In this document: positions 41,034 through 50,371 of the stretch, piece after piece
Position numbering within the stretch: position 1 is the first letter of the stretch
Layout of the letters: each line of letters opens with the position of its first letter
Source: JAAELZ01 sp965237995
GTDB taxonomy: Bacteria > Pseudomonadota > Gammaproteobacteria > Arenicellales > Poriferihabitantaceae
Reading direction: 5' to 3'
Length of the DNA stretch: 64,000 bases
Assembly: GCA_965237995.1 (NCBI GenBank)
Contig: CBDEGO010000006.1
Location: forward strand, 62,001 to 126,000
The notes under the pieces: model-generated
The model's database searches: none
Seen by the model: the letters and a program-made list of their open reading frames with translations, nothing else
What the model was told of the DNA's origin: nothing
Program-made: the position numbers and the translations under genes

Positions 41034-42203
41034 CTAACAGCACTTGGCTGCTTCACGTAAGATGTCTGCCTTGTCGGTACGCTCCCATGTGAATTCACTT
41101 TCAGTACGACCAAAATGGCCATAGGCTGCAGAGTGACGGTAGATAGGGCGCAACAAATCAAGCATTTGAACAATGCCCTTTGGACGCAAGTCGAAGTGCT
41201 CGGCGATGAGCGCTTCTATTTTTTCATCGGAGATAGTACCTGTACCAAACGTCTCAACCATTACTGAAACAGGGCGCGCGACCCCAATTGCATAGGCCAC
41301 TTGTAACTGACAACGATCAGCCAAACCGGCTGCGACTATATTCTTAGCGACATAACGGGTTGCATAAGCTGCGGAACGGTCAACCTTAGAAGGGTCTTTA
41401 CCCGAAAAGGCACCACCCCCATGTGGAGCTGCCCCACCGTAAGTGTCAACGATAATCTTACGCCCTGTTAAACCGCAGTCACCAACCGGTCCACCGATGA
41501 CAAAACGACCCGTTGGGTTGACTAAATACTCTGTGTCCTTAGTGATCATATCCGCTGGTAATATCGGCTTAATCACTTCTTCAATAATCGCCTCTTTTAA
41601 ATCAGCGTGGCTAATATCGTCATCATGTTGAGTTGATAGCACTACCGTTTCAATCGCGACGGGCTTCTTATCCACATAGCGTACTGAAACTTGTGACTTG
41701 GCATCCGGACGTAACCAAGTTAAGCCGCCTGTTTTGCGTACTTCTGATTGCTTTTTAACTAGGCGATGAGCGTAGTCAATCGGGAACGGCATTAAGGTAT
41801 CTGTTTCATTACAAGCATAACCAAACATTAAGCCTTGGTCGCCCGCACCTTGGTCTAGATCAAGACCTTCACCTTCGTTAACACCTTGGGCGATATCAAC
41901 AGACTGCTTATCTAGCGAAACCAATACGGCACAACTTTCCGCGTCAAAACCGATATCTGAACTGTTGTAGCCAATTTCACTGATCGTTTTACGCACCACC
42001 GATTGATAATCTACTACCGCATTAGTGGTAATTTCACCCGAAATAACCGCCATGCCTGTATTGACCATGGTTTCACAAGCCACACGCGATTGCGGATCTT
42101 GCTCGAACAATGCATCTAACACTGCATCTGATACTTGGTCAGCTACTTTATCTGGATGACCTTCGGACACAGACTCTGACGTAAACAAATAACTATTTGC
42201 CAT
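41034..42203 (-). CDS. metK: S-adenosylmethionine synthetase
   Basis: 389 residues. SESVSEGHPDKVADQVSD (ATP/Met site), GAGDQGLMFGYA near 118-129 and GGGAFSGKDPSKVDRSAAY near 262-280 (P-loop-like) are all present. It makes SAM from methionine and ATP. AGGAGG lies upstream of the ATG. First gene of the operon with ahcY, controlled in all likelihood by the palindrome at 42273-42292. Confidence 0.96.
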   Translation of the reverse strand: MANSYLFTSESVSEGHPDKVADQVSDAVLDALFEQDPQSRVACETMVNTGMAVISGEITTNAVVDYQSVVRKTISEIGYNSSDIGFDAESCAVLVSLDKQSVDIAQGVNEGEGLDLDQGAGDQGLMFGYACNETDTLMPFPIDYAHRLVKKQSEVRKTGGLTWLRPDAKSQVSVRYVDKKPVAIETVVLSTQHDDDISHADLKEAIIEEVIKPILPADMITKDTEYLVNPTGRFVIGGPVGDCGLTGRKIIVDTYGGAAPHGGGAFSGKDPSKVDRSAAYATRYVAKNIVAAGLADRCQLQVAYAIGVARPVSVMVETFGTGTISDEKIEALIAEHFDLRPKGIVQMLDLLRPIYRHSAAYGHFGRTESEFTWERTDKADILREAAKCC

Positions 42204-42272
42204 AATTTTAAATCCAATTTAGGAGGGTTAACTCAGCGGCGTATCGCTTGCTGAATATGTGATTGTTTTTTC

Positions 42273-42292
42273 ATATAAAGAAATCTTTATAT
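42273..42292 (-). promoter_or_regulatory. Palindromic operator upstream of metK-ahcY (SahR-like site)
   Basis: ATATAAAGAAATCTTTATAT is self-complementary at 18 of 20 positions. It lies 70 bp before the metK start and downstream of a weak promoter (TATGAT at 42306-42311, TTGTAA at 42331-42336). ArsR-family SahR regulators of proteobacterial SAM-cycle genes bind AT-rich palindromes of this kind (from memory); no regulator gene is nearby. Confidence 0.6.
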
Positions 42293-42460
42293 CATGTGAG
42301 AGCTTATCATATTTTTACGTTTTTTTCAGCTTACAAAACCATCGCCCTCATCAGCGACTGGTAACCATTATTTAGTCACGCATTTTTATAGCGTACGACC
42401 ACACCTTGTATTCAAGAAATACGCCGCTAAATTAGGTGCCTATTGTTACAATACGGCACC

Positions 42461-43333
42461 ATGCAACAAGGCAAAAATACTCAATTCTTACTCAAGGACC
42501 GCAACATACGCGGGCAAATTGTGCAACTTAGCCAAGCATGGCAAGACATACAATCTACCCAGCACTACAGCGACCAACTTGCCCAAGTATTAGGCCAAAG
42601 TATTGCAGCCGTTGCCGCACTTGCAAGCACAGTAAAACTAGATGGGTCAATGATCATGCAGGTCCAAGGCGATGGACCTATTTCAACCTTAGTTGCACAG
42701 GCCACTCACAATGGCAACTTACGTGGCCTAGTTCGTACACGAAGTAAACTAGATGAAAACGCTAATTTTTCACAACTGGTGGGTGAGGCACGTTTTGTTA
42801 TCACGATTGAAGCACAAGGCGCACAACGCTACCAAGGTATTGTCGAATGCGAAGGCGAGGTGATAGCCGACTCATTCAACGCCTATTTCACTCAGTCTGA
42901 ACAACTGGCAACGCGACTATGGTTAATGGCTGACCGCAAACAAGCCGCCTGTTTCTTATTACAACAACTACCTAGCGACAACAAGCAGACGCAGATTAAT
43001 GCTGATTGGGAGCATAGTTGCATTTTAGCTGACACCCTAAGCGATGAAGAACTCGCTACTTTATCGCCGACAGCGTTACTCCATCGACTGTTCCATGAAG
43101 AGGATGTTGAGGTCTTTCCCAGCACCGATTTACAATTTGCCTGCCAGTGTTCCACCGCAAAAGTACAAAATGTGATCGTCAACATGGGTGAAACCGATGC
43201 AATGGCATTGATTGCTGAGGAAGGCGAGATAAACGCCGATTGCGAATTTTGTGCAAAAACTTACCGTTTCGACAAAATTGACGTAGCGAGTATGTTTAGT
43301 GCAACGCAGAGCGCACCAACGGCGACTCAGTAA
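42461..43333 (+). CDS. hslO: Redox-regulated chaperone Hsp33
   Basis: 290 residues from ATG 42461, after a TTG at 42443. The N-terminal domain starts NTQFLLKDRNIRGQIVQLSQ and GDGPISTLVAQATHNGNLRG is typical. The C-terminal redox switch has CQCS and CEFC, the four zinc-binding Cys. Oxidation releases zinc and activates holdase activity in the cytoplasm. Confidence 0.95.
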   Translation: MQQGKNTQFLLKDRNIRGQIVQLSQAWQDIQSTQHYSDQLAQVLGQSIAAVAALASTVKLDGSMIMQVQGDGPISTLVAQATHNGNLRGLVRTRSKLDENANFSQLVGEARFVITIEAQGAQRYQGIVECEGEVIADSFNAYFTQSEQLATRLWLMADRKQAACFLLQQLPSDNKQTQINADWEHSCILADTLSDEELATLSPTALLHRLFHEEDVEVFPSTDLQFACQCSTAKVQNVIVNMGETDAMALIAEEGEINADCEFCAKTYRFDKIDVASMFSATQSAPTATQ

Positions 43334-43450
43334 GGCATGTTCATCTAATCAACTGCCGTCTGAGTCCGCATTTCCCTCTTGCACGTCGACCATTAAAAAC
43401 GAGATTTTTCGTATTTGTTGTCGATATCACGTTTAGCCAATCGTTAAACT

Positions 43451-43477
43451 ATATAAAAAGAATCCGTCTTTTTATAT
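43451..43477 (+). promoter_or_regulatory. 11-bp perfect inverted repeat before the DGPF-protein gene
   Basis: ATATAAAAAGA (43451-43461) and TCTTTTTATAT (43467-43477) are separated by ATCCG. It ends 25 bp before the start codon, between two transcription units. It may be an operator, an mRNA leader hairpin or a terminator for hslO read-through; the lack of a clean T-run after it favours an operator. Confidence 0.5.
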
Positions 43478-43502
43478 TTCAACCTCATTTAGGAACAATA
43501 AC

Positions 43503-43868
43503 ATGCAATACTTATTTATGATTTACAGCAGTGAAGAAGGAAGCCCACAACCAGGTTCTGAGGAATTCAGTGAAGAAATGCAAGGCTACATGACATTTAC
43601 AGAAGAGATGCAATCTAAAAATATGATGGTTGCTGGTGACGCATTGGAAAGTGTGACCACTGCAACTACCGTTAGGGTGCGTAATGGTAAAACAACGGTT
43701 ACCGACGGTCCGTTCGCCGAAACCAAAGAAGTGCTAGGAGGCTATTACTTACTTGACTGCAAAGATTTAGACCAAGCGCTCGAATGTGCGGCAAAAATCC
43801 CGACGGCTCTTCACGGCAGCATTGAAGTTCGCCCAATTATGGATTTATCTAAGGTAATGCCTGCTTGA
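43503..43868 (+). CDS. DGPF-domain protein (YCII-related) partner of an ECF sigma factor
   Basis: 121 residues with MQYLFMIYSSEEG at the start, VTDGPFAETKEVLGGYYLLD containing the DGPF motif, and a YCII-like fold. Genes of this kind sit immediately before ECF42-type sigma factors and probably modulate them. AGGA lies upstream of the ATG. Its stop overlaps the sigma gene's TTG start (TTGA). Confidence 0.9.
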   Translation: MQYLFMIYSSEEGSPQPGSEEFSEEMQGYMTFTEEMQSKNMMVAGDALESVTTATTVRVRNGKTTVTDGPFAETKEVLGGYYLLDCKDLDQALECAAKIPTALHGSIEVRPIMDLSKVMPA

Positions 43869-45112
43869 GAAAAACTCGGCCAGTTGAATGCTCACGAGCA
43901 GATGTAGAAGCTGTCGTTCGTGAGCACCACGGGCATTTACTAGCAAGCCTTATCCACAAACTAGGTCAGTTCGACCTTGCAGAAGATTGCTTGCAAGATG
44001 CTGAGATAAAAGCCCTCACCCAGTGGGTAGCAAAAGGATTACCGCACAACCCCGCTGCCTGGTTACATTCCACCGCTAAAAACCGAGCTATCGATCTATT
44101 GCGGCGAAATCAAAACTTCAACAGCAAGCGCCACTTGCTTGAGTCTGAAGATCAAACTAGCGACCCGCACCAAGATGTGCATGAAATCGCGGACGAAAGG
44201 CTACGACTTATCTTCACATGCTGTCACCCAGCCTTACATCCCGACGCACAAATAGCCCTCACCCTTAAAACGCTGTGCGGCTTGAGTGTCGAACAAATTG
44301 CCAGCGCCTACTTAATACGCGAAACCACCTTAGCGCAGCGCATTGTACGAGCTAAGAGAAAAATCAACACTGCTGGCATCACTTACGAAGTGCCTGCAAA
44401 AACGAATTGGCCTGAAAGATTAGATTCAGTGCTCGCCGTCATTTATCTAATATTTAACGAAGGTTATAGCGCTAGCACTGCCGATGGCCCTATTGACATC
44501 AACCTGTGTAAAGAAGCTATTTACTTGAACAAGGTACTGCTTAGCTTGATACCGCAAGAAGCTAACGCACTTGGGTTGCTGTCTTTGATGCTGTTCCATT
44601 ATTCACGCTTTGCGGCGCGGCAAAACGCTAAGGGGCGATCCATCAGTTTGCGCGATCAAGATCGAAGTTTATGGAATACGCAGCAAATCGTTGTAGCGGA
44701 TAAGTTGTTAAAAAACGCTTTGCATAAAGGCAAACCAGGCGTCTACCAAATACAAGCTGCGATAAGTGGTGTTCACGCACACTCAAAGAGCCATGAAACG
44801 ACCGACTGGCCACAAATTGTTTTGTTGTATAAAAAACTGATGGAGCTAAACCCTTCGCCCATCACCGAGTTGAACGCGATTGTTGCGCTGTCATTCGCCA
44901 ACAGCCCGCAGGTAGGATTGGAGGCGTTAGCTAAACTGGAAGGCACCACTATTTTTAGCGAATATCAACCTTGGTATGCAGCAAAAGCGGATTTACTAGC
45001 AAGAAACGGCGATATTAGCTTAGCCAAAACTAGTTATGCAAAAGCGATAACACTGGCAAAGAACACGGCGGATAAAGCTTACCTAAGTGCACAAATGGCT
45101 AAACTAGGCTAG
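43865..45112 (+). CDS. ECF-family RNA polymerase sigma factor with C-terminal extension (ECF42-like)
   Basis: 415 residues. Region 2 (DLAEDCLQDAEIKALTQW...NPAAWLHSTAKNRAIDLLRR) and region 4 (LKTLCGLSVEQIASAYLIRE) are clear. About 230 further residues form a helical TPR-like extension (DUF6596), which distinguishes this group and is needed for function in studied members. It has no anti-sigma factor; regulation is thought to involve the DGPF partner. Start TTG at 43865 overlaps the partner stop. Confidence 0.9.
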   Translation: MRKTRPVECSRADVEAVVREHHGHLLASLIHKLGQFDLAEDCLQDAEIKALTQWVAKGLPHNPAAWLHSTAKNRAIDLLRRNQNFNSKRHLLESEDQTSDPHQDVHEIADERLRLIFTCCHPALHPDAQIALTLKTLCGLSVEQIASAYLIRETTLAQRIVRAKRKINTAGITYEVPAKTNWPERLDSVLAVIYLIFNEGYSASTADGPIDINLCKEAIYLNKVLLSLIPQEANALGLLSLMLFHYSRFAARQNAKGRSISLRDQDRSLWNTQQIVVADKLLKNALHKGKPGVYQIQAAISGVHAHSKSHETTDWPQIVLLYKKLMELNPSPITELNAIVALSFANSPQVGLEALAKLEGTTIFSEYQPWYAAKADLLARNGDISLAKTSYAKAITLAKNTADKAYLSAQMAKLG

Positions 45113-45741
45113 AGCAATTTCCCGACGAGATCACTAACCACTTGTTTCGCGGCATGTGACCAAGTGGAGCGTAAATAATCTGGTCGCACAAAATAAGCGT
45201 CTATATCCATAGTGGGTACGGGGTTATCGATGGCAGATAATTCACTGGTATTTCTCCACAACACATTGCCGTTGCCATCTCGCATAGTGGCGCGTAACCT
45301 TAGCAGCGGAACAAGTTCTCGGTTAGAAAGACTGGACACGCTCAACCCATATTTGACAACTTCCAAATCAATTTGTTGATTGGACTTCGACACCAATGCG
45401 TAATCTGTTTTCTTTTTCCACTGACTAGCAAACTCCGTGCGCACGATCTCAGCCACACTGATATTGTTGGAATCACTTAATTGACGTAAATCAGACAAAG
45501 TAGACCGATTCGATTTATCCACTAAATACGCCGCTGCCATACTAACAACCATCGCATAACTACGTTTTAAATCGTAGTAAGTCATTTTCTCGGGCATCGT
45601 AACCGTCGGATTTAAGCCAACTTGTCCGATATCTACCTGTTTGGATAAGGAAACATTCCTCGTTCCGCATGCAGTGAGTGTGGCTAATAATATGAACGTA
45701 ACCAAGCAACGCTGCACCTTCATGGCATTGAGCAAATGCAT
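45109..45741 (-). CDS. Predicted lipoprotein, unknown function
   Basis: 210 residues from ATG 45741; a start at 45723 (six residues shorter) is also possible. The signal ends in LLATLTAC with a lipobox Cys. The rest contains MTYYDLKRSYAMVVSMAAAY and beta-rich LRLRATMRDGNGNVLWRNTS, typical of outer-membrane lipoproteins of unknown function. It starts 18 bp after the PHP gene stop and its 3' end overlaps the sigma gene by 4 bp in convergent orientation. Confidence 0.75.
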   Translation of the reverse strand: MHLLNAMKVQRCLVTFILLATLTACGTRNVSLSKQVDIGQVGLNPTVTMPEKMTYYDLKRSYAMVVSMAAAYLVDKSNRSTLSDLRQLSDSNNISVAEIVRTEFASQWKKKTDYALVSKSNQQIDLEVVKYGLSVSSLSNRELVPLLRLRATMRDGNGNVLWRNTSELSAIDNPVPTMDIDAYFVRPDYLRSTWSHAAKQVVSDLVGKLL

Positions 45742-45758
45742 TATAAAAACTTCGGCGA

Positions 45759-46604
45759 CTACGCTTGAATAAGCACTGCGAGCGGTGGCAACGTCCAAAC
45801 TGGCGTCGCTGAATGCGGCAATGCCGCTAGCTTGCCCAACCGTATCCATTGTTTATCTGGGCCATGGTAATCCGAGCCCACTGAAGCTGCCAGACCAAAA
45901 TCATTGGCGTGTGCGGCCATACTCGTTACTTCATGTGGGCCGTGACTACCCGACACCACCTCAATCGCCTCACCGCCTGCTTCTGTAAAGTCTCTTAGCA
46001 ATCGGCGTAATTTGGTGCGACTTAGCTTATAACGTGCTGGATGGGCAATCACCGCGACTCCGCCTGCGTTGATGATTGTCTCAACGCCTTGTTTCATACT
46101 CGGCCATTCTCCGGCGACATAACCCGGCTTGCCGGGCACCATATAGCGTTTGAATACTTGTTTAAAATTTTTGGCATAACCTTGTTCTACTAGAAATTGG
46201 GCAAAGTGACTTCGGCTAATTAATTTGGAGCTCGCATACCGCTGAGCACCTTCTAAGGCGCCGTCAATATTAACCTTGGCTAAACGCGCCGATATTTGCT
46301 CCGCGCGCCACTGTCTAAAAGCAAGCGCTTCGGTTTCAAGTTGTTTTAGCTCTGTTGTTTGTGGGTCTATTGCTAGCCCTACGATATGTAGAGTATGACT
46401 AAACCAAGTCACTGAAAGTTCAATTCCATTAATTAACTGAATGCCTTCTACTTCTGCCTGCGCACGCGCAGCATCTAAGCCTGCTGTACAATCATGATCG
46501 GTTAAGGCGATTGTCTTGATGCCTGCCGCCGCAGCTTGGCTAATCAACTCTTTGGGGCTGAGCGAGCCGTCGGATTCGGTGGAGTGCGTATGCAGATCGA
46601 TCAT
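45759..46604 (-). CDS. rnm: PHP-domain phosphoesterase (YciV/RNase AM type)
   Basis: 281 residues from ATG 46604, so that the protein begins MIDLHTHSTESDGSLSPKEL, the canonical PHP start (a TTG at 46643 is less likely). Metal ligands are visible in HTHS, LTDHDC, VIAHPARY and the late SDYHGPD. Relatives act as 5'-3' exonuclease in RNA maturation and 3',5'-nucleotide bisphosphate phosphatase. It is read towards the lipoprotein gene. Confidence 0.85.
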   Translation of the reverse strand: MIDLHTHSTESDGSLSPKELISQAAAAGIKTIALTDHDCTAGLDAARAQAEVEGIQLINGIELSVTWFSHTLHIVGLAIDPQTTELKQLETEALAFRQWRAEQISARLAKVNIDGALEGAQRYASSKLISRSHFAQFLVEQGYAKNFKQVFKRYMVPGKPGYVAGEWPSMKQGVETIINAGGVAVIAHPARYKLSRTKLRRLLRDFTEAGGEAIEVVSGSHGPHEVTSMAAHANDFGLAASVGSDYHGPDKQWIRLGKLAALPHSATPVWTLPPLAVLIQA

Positions 46605-46737
46605 CTCTAACGAATGCGTTTTAACGCCCTCGGCTACAATCAATGCAGGGATACATCATGCGACAAAAACCAAACGCGAACACTATTTGCCTCACCAACG
46701 GGTTGGGATAGTGAGAAACAGGGTAGGGTTTAGCGGT

Positions 46738-47019
46738 TTAAGTAAGCAGTTCATTCAAGCCAAGGATATCAATCATCTGCTTGGCTTGTATAGGTAAGTC
46801 AGTAAGTTTTAATGAGCCGCCTGCTTTTTGTTGACGCTTGCTCCACAGCACAAGCAGCGCTAAGCCGGCGCTGTCTACTCGCTCAAGTTCTTTTAAGTTA
46901 AGCGCGAGCGCCGCATCATTACCACTAGGTAACGCTGCGTGAATGGCGCTGGTATATTGATTATCTAAACGGCCCGCAATGGCGTAGCCATCCGAAGTGG
47001 TTTGTAGCTGTGCGCTCAT
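46738..47019 (-). CDS. mlaB: STAS-domain protein MlaB
   Basis: 93 residues with a STAS fold: ALALNLKELERVDSAGLALLVLWSK is the conserved helix and strand. It binds the MlaFE transporter from the cytoplasm and regulates it. Last gene of mlaFEDCB, its start overlapping the mlaC stop by one base. Confidence 0.88.
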   Translation of the reverse strand: MSAQLQTTSDGYAIAGRLDNQYTSAIHAALPSGNDAALALNLKELERVDSAGLALLVLWSKRQQKAGGSLKLTDLPIQAKQMIDILGLNELLT

Positions 47020-47654
47020 TAACTGGCTACTTTCGCTTCGATCGAGGAAATCAAGCCATCTAAGCCTTTAGAGCGAATAATCTGATTGTAAGAAGTACGA
47101 TAAGTCGTCACTAAAGACACGCCGGCCACGCCGATGTTGTATATACGCCACATTTCAGCTTTGTCTTTGTAGACTGAAAAAGACAACGGGATGGGCTCAG
47201 ACCCATCACCTAAATCGCCTCTGGCGCTGACCGTGGCGCGATTTTTTTTGTCGCCTTTGTAATCGGTACCCTCGAAAACAATATTTTCCTTACCTGTGTA
47301 TTTAAACATGGCAGATGAATACGTACGAATCAGCAGCTTTTTAAACGCAGTGGTGAAGTCTTCTTTTTGCGTGTCGGTTGCTTTTTTCCAGTTTTTACCC
47401 AGCACCAAGCGTGACATTTTTGAGAAATCCCAGTTTTCATCTAGTACGCTTTCTGCCAAATCATACAACGCTGATTTATCACCATTCAATGATTCACGCT
47501 TTGCGCTAAACTCAGCAATCAGCTCATCAATTGAAGCTCGTAAAACATCTTCAGGCAGCTCTTCAGCGTTTGAGCTGACACTCAAAAACAAGCTGACCCC
47601 CATCAACAGACCAAGAAAAACACCTGACTTTTTATTCGCTAATCTTTTCATCAC
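47019..47654 (-). CDS. mlaC: Periplasmic phospholipid carrier MlaC
   Basis: 211 residues. Signal peptide (VFLGLLMGVSLFLSVSSNA), then the Tol-Tol-Ttg2 (MlaC) domain with ENWDFSKMSRLVLGKNWKKA and VAGVSLVTTYRTSYNQIIRS near the end. It shuttles phospholipid between the outer-membrane complex and MlaFEDB. Start overlaps the mlaD stop by 4 bp. Confidence 0.93.
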   Translation of the reverse strand: MMKRLANKKSGVFLGLLMGVSLFLSVSSNAEELPEDVLRASIDELIAEFSAKRESLNGDKSALYDLAESVLDENWDFSKMSRLVLGKNWKKATDTQKEDFTTAFKKLLIRTYSSAMFKYTGKENIVFEGTDYKGDKKNRATVSARGDLGDGSEPIPLSFSVYKDKAEMWRIYNIGVAGVSLVTTYRTSYNQIIRSKGLDGLISSIEAKVAS

Positions 47655-48115
47655 TCACCCCCTTTTTCGGCTGTATTAAACATAAACTTTCCAATTAAAT
47701 TCTCTAACTGGATAGTCGATTGAGTTAATTCAATCTCATCACCCTGGCCCAAGTACTCTTCGTCACCACCAGGCTCTAAACCCACAAACTGCGCGCCTAA
47801 TAAACCAGACGTTAGCACTGCCGCGGACGTATCGATGGGCAGCGTGTTGTATATACCTTGCACCGATAGCGTCACTTTGGCAGAGAAATCATCTTTATCT
47901 AGCTCTATCGCAGTAACACGCCCTATTTTTACACCACCAATAGCGACTGGCGCCTTAACGTTTAAACCACCAATGTTCTCAAAACTGGCCGTCAACTCAT
48001 AGTTTGCTTTACCTTCGCTCGGCACAGTGCCCACTTTAGTTGCCAACACCACCAGCGCAGCCACGCCCGCCAGTATAAATAAACCCACAAAAAACTCTAA
48101 GCTTTTAGATTGCAT
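47651..48115 (-). CDS. mlaD: MCE-domain substrate-binding protein MlaD
   Basis: 154 residues. One N-terminal membrane helix (FFVGLFILAGVAALVVLA), then an MCE domain (YELTASFENIGGLNVKAPVAI, GVKIGRVTAIELD). It forms the periplasmic hexamer of the Mla transporter. Overlaps mlaC and abuts mlaE (shared base at 48115). Confidence 0.93.
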   Translation of the reverse strand: MQSKSLEFFVGLFILAGVAALVVLATKVGTVPSEGKANYELTASFENIGGLNVKAPVAIGGVKIGRVTAIELDKDDFSAKVTLSVQGIYNTLPIDTSAAVLTSGLLGAQFVGLEPGGDEEYLGQGDEIELTQSTIQLENLIGKFMFNTAEKGGE

Positions 48116-48900
48116 TACACACCTCCAAACATTAACGCGGTTAAAACATAGTCTAGTGCCAAAATACTTAGCGATGCCGTCACTACAGTACGGGTGGTTG
48201 CTAAGCTAACACCATTAGAAGTCGGTGCAGCGGTGTAGCCTTCGAAAAGTGCTATCCACGTTACAACTAACCCAAAAATTAAACTCTTAAGAATGCCATT
48301 AAGCACGTCATAGTAGAAATCTACCCCTGACTGCATAATCGACATAAATACACCAGAATCAACACCAAACTGGCCGACCGCGACCAGATAGCTTCCCGCT
48401 ACGCCAACTGCACTAAACATGGCAGAGAGCAAGGGTAAAGAAATTAAGCCTGCCCAAAAGCGTGGCGCGATCACTCGTTCAAACGGATCAACCGCCATCA
48501 TTTCCATTGCGGCGAGTTGTTCAGTGGCTTTCATCAAACCAATTTCAGCCGTCAACGCTGAACCAGCGCGCCCTGCAAATAGTAAACCCGCCACAACAGG
48601 GCCAAGCTCTCGCACTAAGGTCAATGCCACACCCAAGCCTAAACTTGACTCGGCGGCATAACGAGAAAGTTGATAATACCCTTGTAAACCAAGCACCATC
48701 CCCACGAAAAAGCCCGCAATGACGGTAATAGCAACAGACAATACACCCACACTATAGATTTGTTGTACGATCAACTGTGGGCGCTTTAATACGCGCAGCA
48801 TACCGCGCAAGGACTGCCATAGAAATAACCCAGCCGCCCCTAACTTATTAATGGTAGCGACAACACGCGCACCGATTGACTGCACCCAAGACCCCATCAA
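48115..48900 (-). CDS. mlaE: ABC permease MlaE
   Basis: 261 residues, with five to six hydrophobic segments and the conserved LVRELGPVVAGLLFAGRAGS near 100-120 and GLMKATEQLAAMEMMAVDPF near 127-147. The membrane subunit that moves phospholipids. Overlaps mlaF by 4 bp upstream. Confidence 0.94.
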   Translation of the reverse strand: MMGSWVQSIGARVVATINKLGAAGLFLWQSLRGMLRVLKRPQLIVQQIYSVGVLSVAITVIAGFFVGMVLGLQGYYQLSRYAAESSLGLGVALTLVRELGPVVAGLLFAGRAGSALTAEIGLMKATEQLAAMEMMAVDPFERVIAPRFWAGLISLPLLSAMFSAVGVAGSYLVAVGQFGVDSGVFMSIMQSGVDFYYDVLNGILKSLIFGLVVTWIALFEGYTAAPTSNGVSLATTRTVVTASLSILALDYVLTALMFGGV

Positions 48901-49715
48901 GAATCACCCATTAGGTTTTCGGCATAGTCTCCAGCCGGATAACGATAAGGAACTGGGCCATCAGGCAAACCGCCGATAAATTGTTTCACCATCGGCTCTT
49001 CACTTTGTCGAATTTCGTCAGCCGTACCCTGCCCCAGCACAGAGCCATCTCCTAGAATATAGGCGTAATCAGCAATACTTAAACCCTCTGCCACATCATG
49101 CGTAACGACGATAGAGGTTAAATCGAGCGCATCATTCAATTCTCGAATCAGTTTAACGATCACGCCCATCGAGATAGGGTCTAAACCTACAAAGGGTTCG
49201 TCATACATGATTAAACTTGGGTCTAAGGCAATAGCGCGTGCTAAGGCCACTCTGCGCGCCATACCGCCGGACAACTCCGCTGGCATCAGATTATCCGCAC
49301 CACGTAAACCAACTAACTCAAGCTTCATCAACACCACTAAACGAATCAGCTCTTCGGGAAGATCCGTTTGTTCTCTTAGCGGGTAAGCAATATTTTCATA
49401 GGTGGTTAAGTCAGTCAGTAGGGCGCTGTTTTGAAACAACATCCCCATCTTACGGCGCAGACGATAAAGATCACTGCCGTTTGCATCACCCACTGATTCA
49501 CTATCAAAGTACATTTTCCCGCTCTGCGCCCGGTTACGACCACCAATCAAGCTCAGCATAGTAGATTTTCCACAACCACTCGGGCCCATAATGACCGTAA
49601 CTTTGCCGCGCGGAATACGAAGTGATAAATCGTTAAATATCAATCGTCCATCAAAGCCAAAATCAATGTTTTCGGCCACCACAATGGGCGAATCGCTACT
49701 GTCGGGAGTACTCAT
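48897..49715 (-). CDS. mlaF: ABC ATPase MlaF
   Basis: 272 residues. Walker A GPSGCGKS near 44-51, signature LSGGMARRVALARA near 147-160, Walker B LIMYDEPFVGLDP near 168-180 and the switch His in VTHDV. It powers phospholipid transport. First gene of mlaFEDCB; the 215-bp gap upstream holds no gene I can see. Confidence 0.95.
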   Translation of the reverse strand: MSTPDSSDSPIVVAENIDFGFDGRLIFNDLSLRIPRGKVTVIMGPSGCGKSTMLSLIGGRNRAQSGKMYFDSESVGDANGSDLYRLRRKMGMLFQNSALLTDLTTYENIAYPLREQTDLPEELIRLVVLMKLELVGLRGADNLMPAELSGGMARRVALARAIALDPSLIMYDEPFVGLDPISMGVIVKLIRELNDALDLTSIVVTHDVAEGLSIADYAYILGDGSVLGQGTADEIRQSEEPMVKQFIGGLPDGPVPYRYPAGDYAENLMGDS

Positions 49716-49930
49716 AGGTTGATAGCTAGTGGTGGCCTGCGTTCAAAAATAGGCCTTGCGTGCAAATAGCGGTGGATAGTAACTAAAGTTTCTGTCTTAT
49801 ACATTAATATGCGTACGGGTAAAACCAAATTCAAGCGTTATTCCGCTGAATTATCCAAGCAATTATGCTTAGAACCCCCGAGTAGTGTTTAGAGCGGGCA
49901 AGCCCCATTACGTTCCATCTAAAATGCTAT

Positions 49931-50272
49931 CTATTGGGTTTCCAGTTTCTGCGCGCAATTTATGCACAACAAAGCTGCCGGGTCTAATTCTAAGCGACCA
50001 ATACTAATCGCTTCTGCACATTCTTCGCATTCGCCATAGTCATCGTCATCTACCCGCGAGGACGCTTGCGTTAGACGTTGCATTTCACTATCTCTGCGTC
50101 GCTGCGCTTCTTTGTTCATCTCTTGAGCTTGCATTGCATCCATGCGCGATAGCCGACCAACTCGAGTTTGGTCCAACACCACCGTTTTTTGGCCAATGTC
50201 AGATTGCGCGTTAATGTCGCTGATTTCTTCTAAGCGCTGCTGAATCAATTGTTTGATTTTTTGTTTATCCAT
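49931..50272 (-). CDS. DksA/TraR-type zinc-finger protein
   Basis: 113 residues, shorter than DksA. The C-terminal zinc finger is CEECAEAISIGRLELDPAAL followed by CINC, and the N-terminal half is a coiled coil (IKQLIQQRLEEISDINAQ). It probably binds RNA polymerase through its secondary channel to tune transcription. Divergent from msbA across 99 bp. Confidence 0.88.
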   Translation of the reverse strand: MDKQKIKQLIQQRLEEISDINAQSDIGQKTVVLDQTRVGRLSRMDAMQAQEMNKEAQRRRDSEMQRLTQASSRVDDDDYGECEECAEAISIGRLELDPAALLCINCAQKLETQ

Positions 50273-50371
50273 TTATTGCAAGCCAATATAACGTTAGATT
50301 TTGCCTCATTTAACACTTTGTTGTCATCTGCGGCGGTAACCACTGATGTTCAATTACGGTAAACTCCGCAC

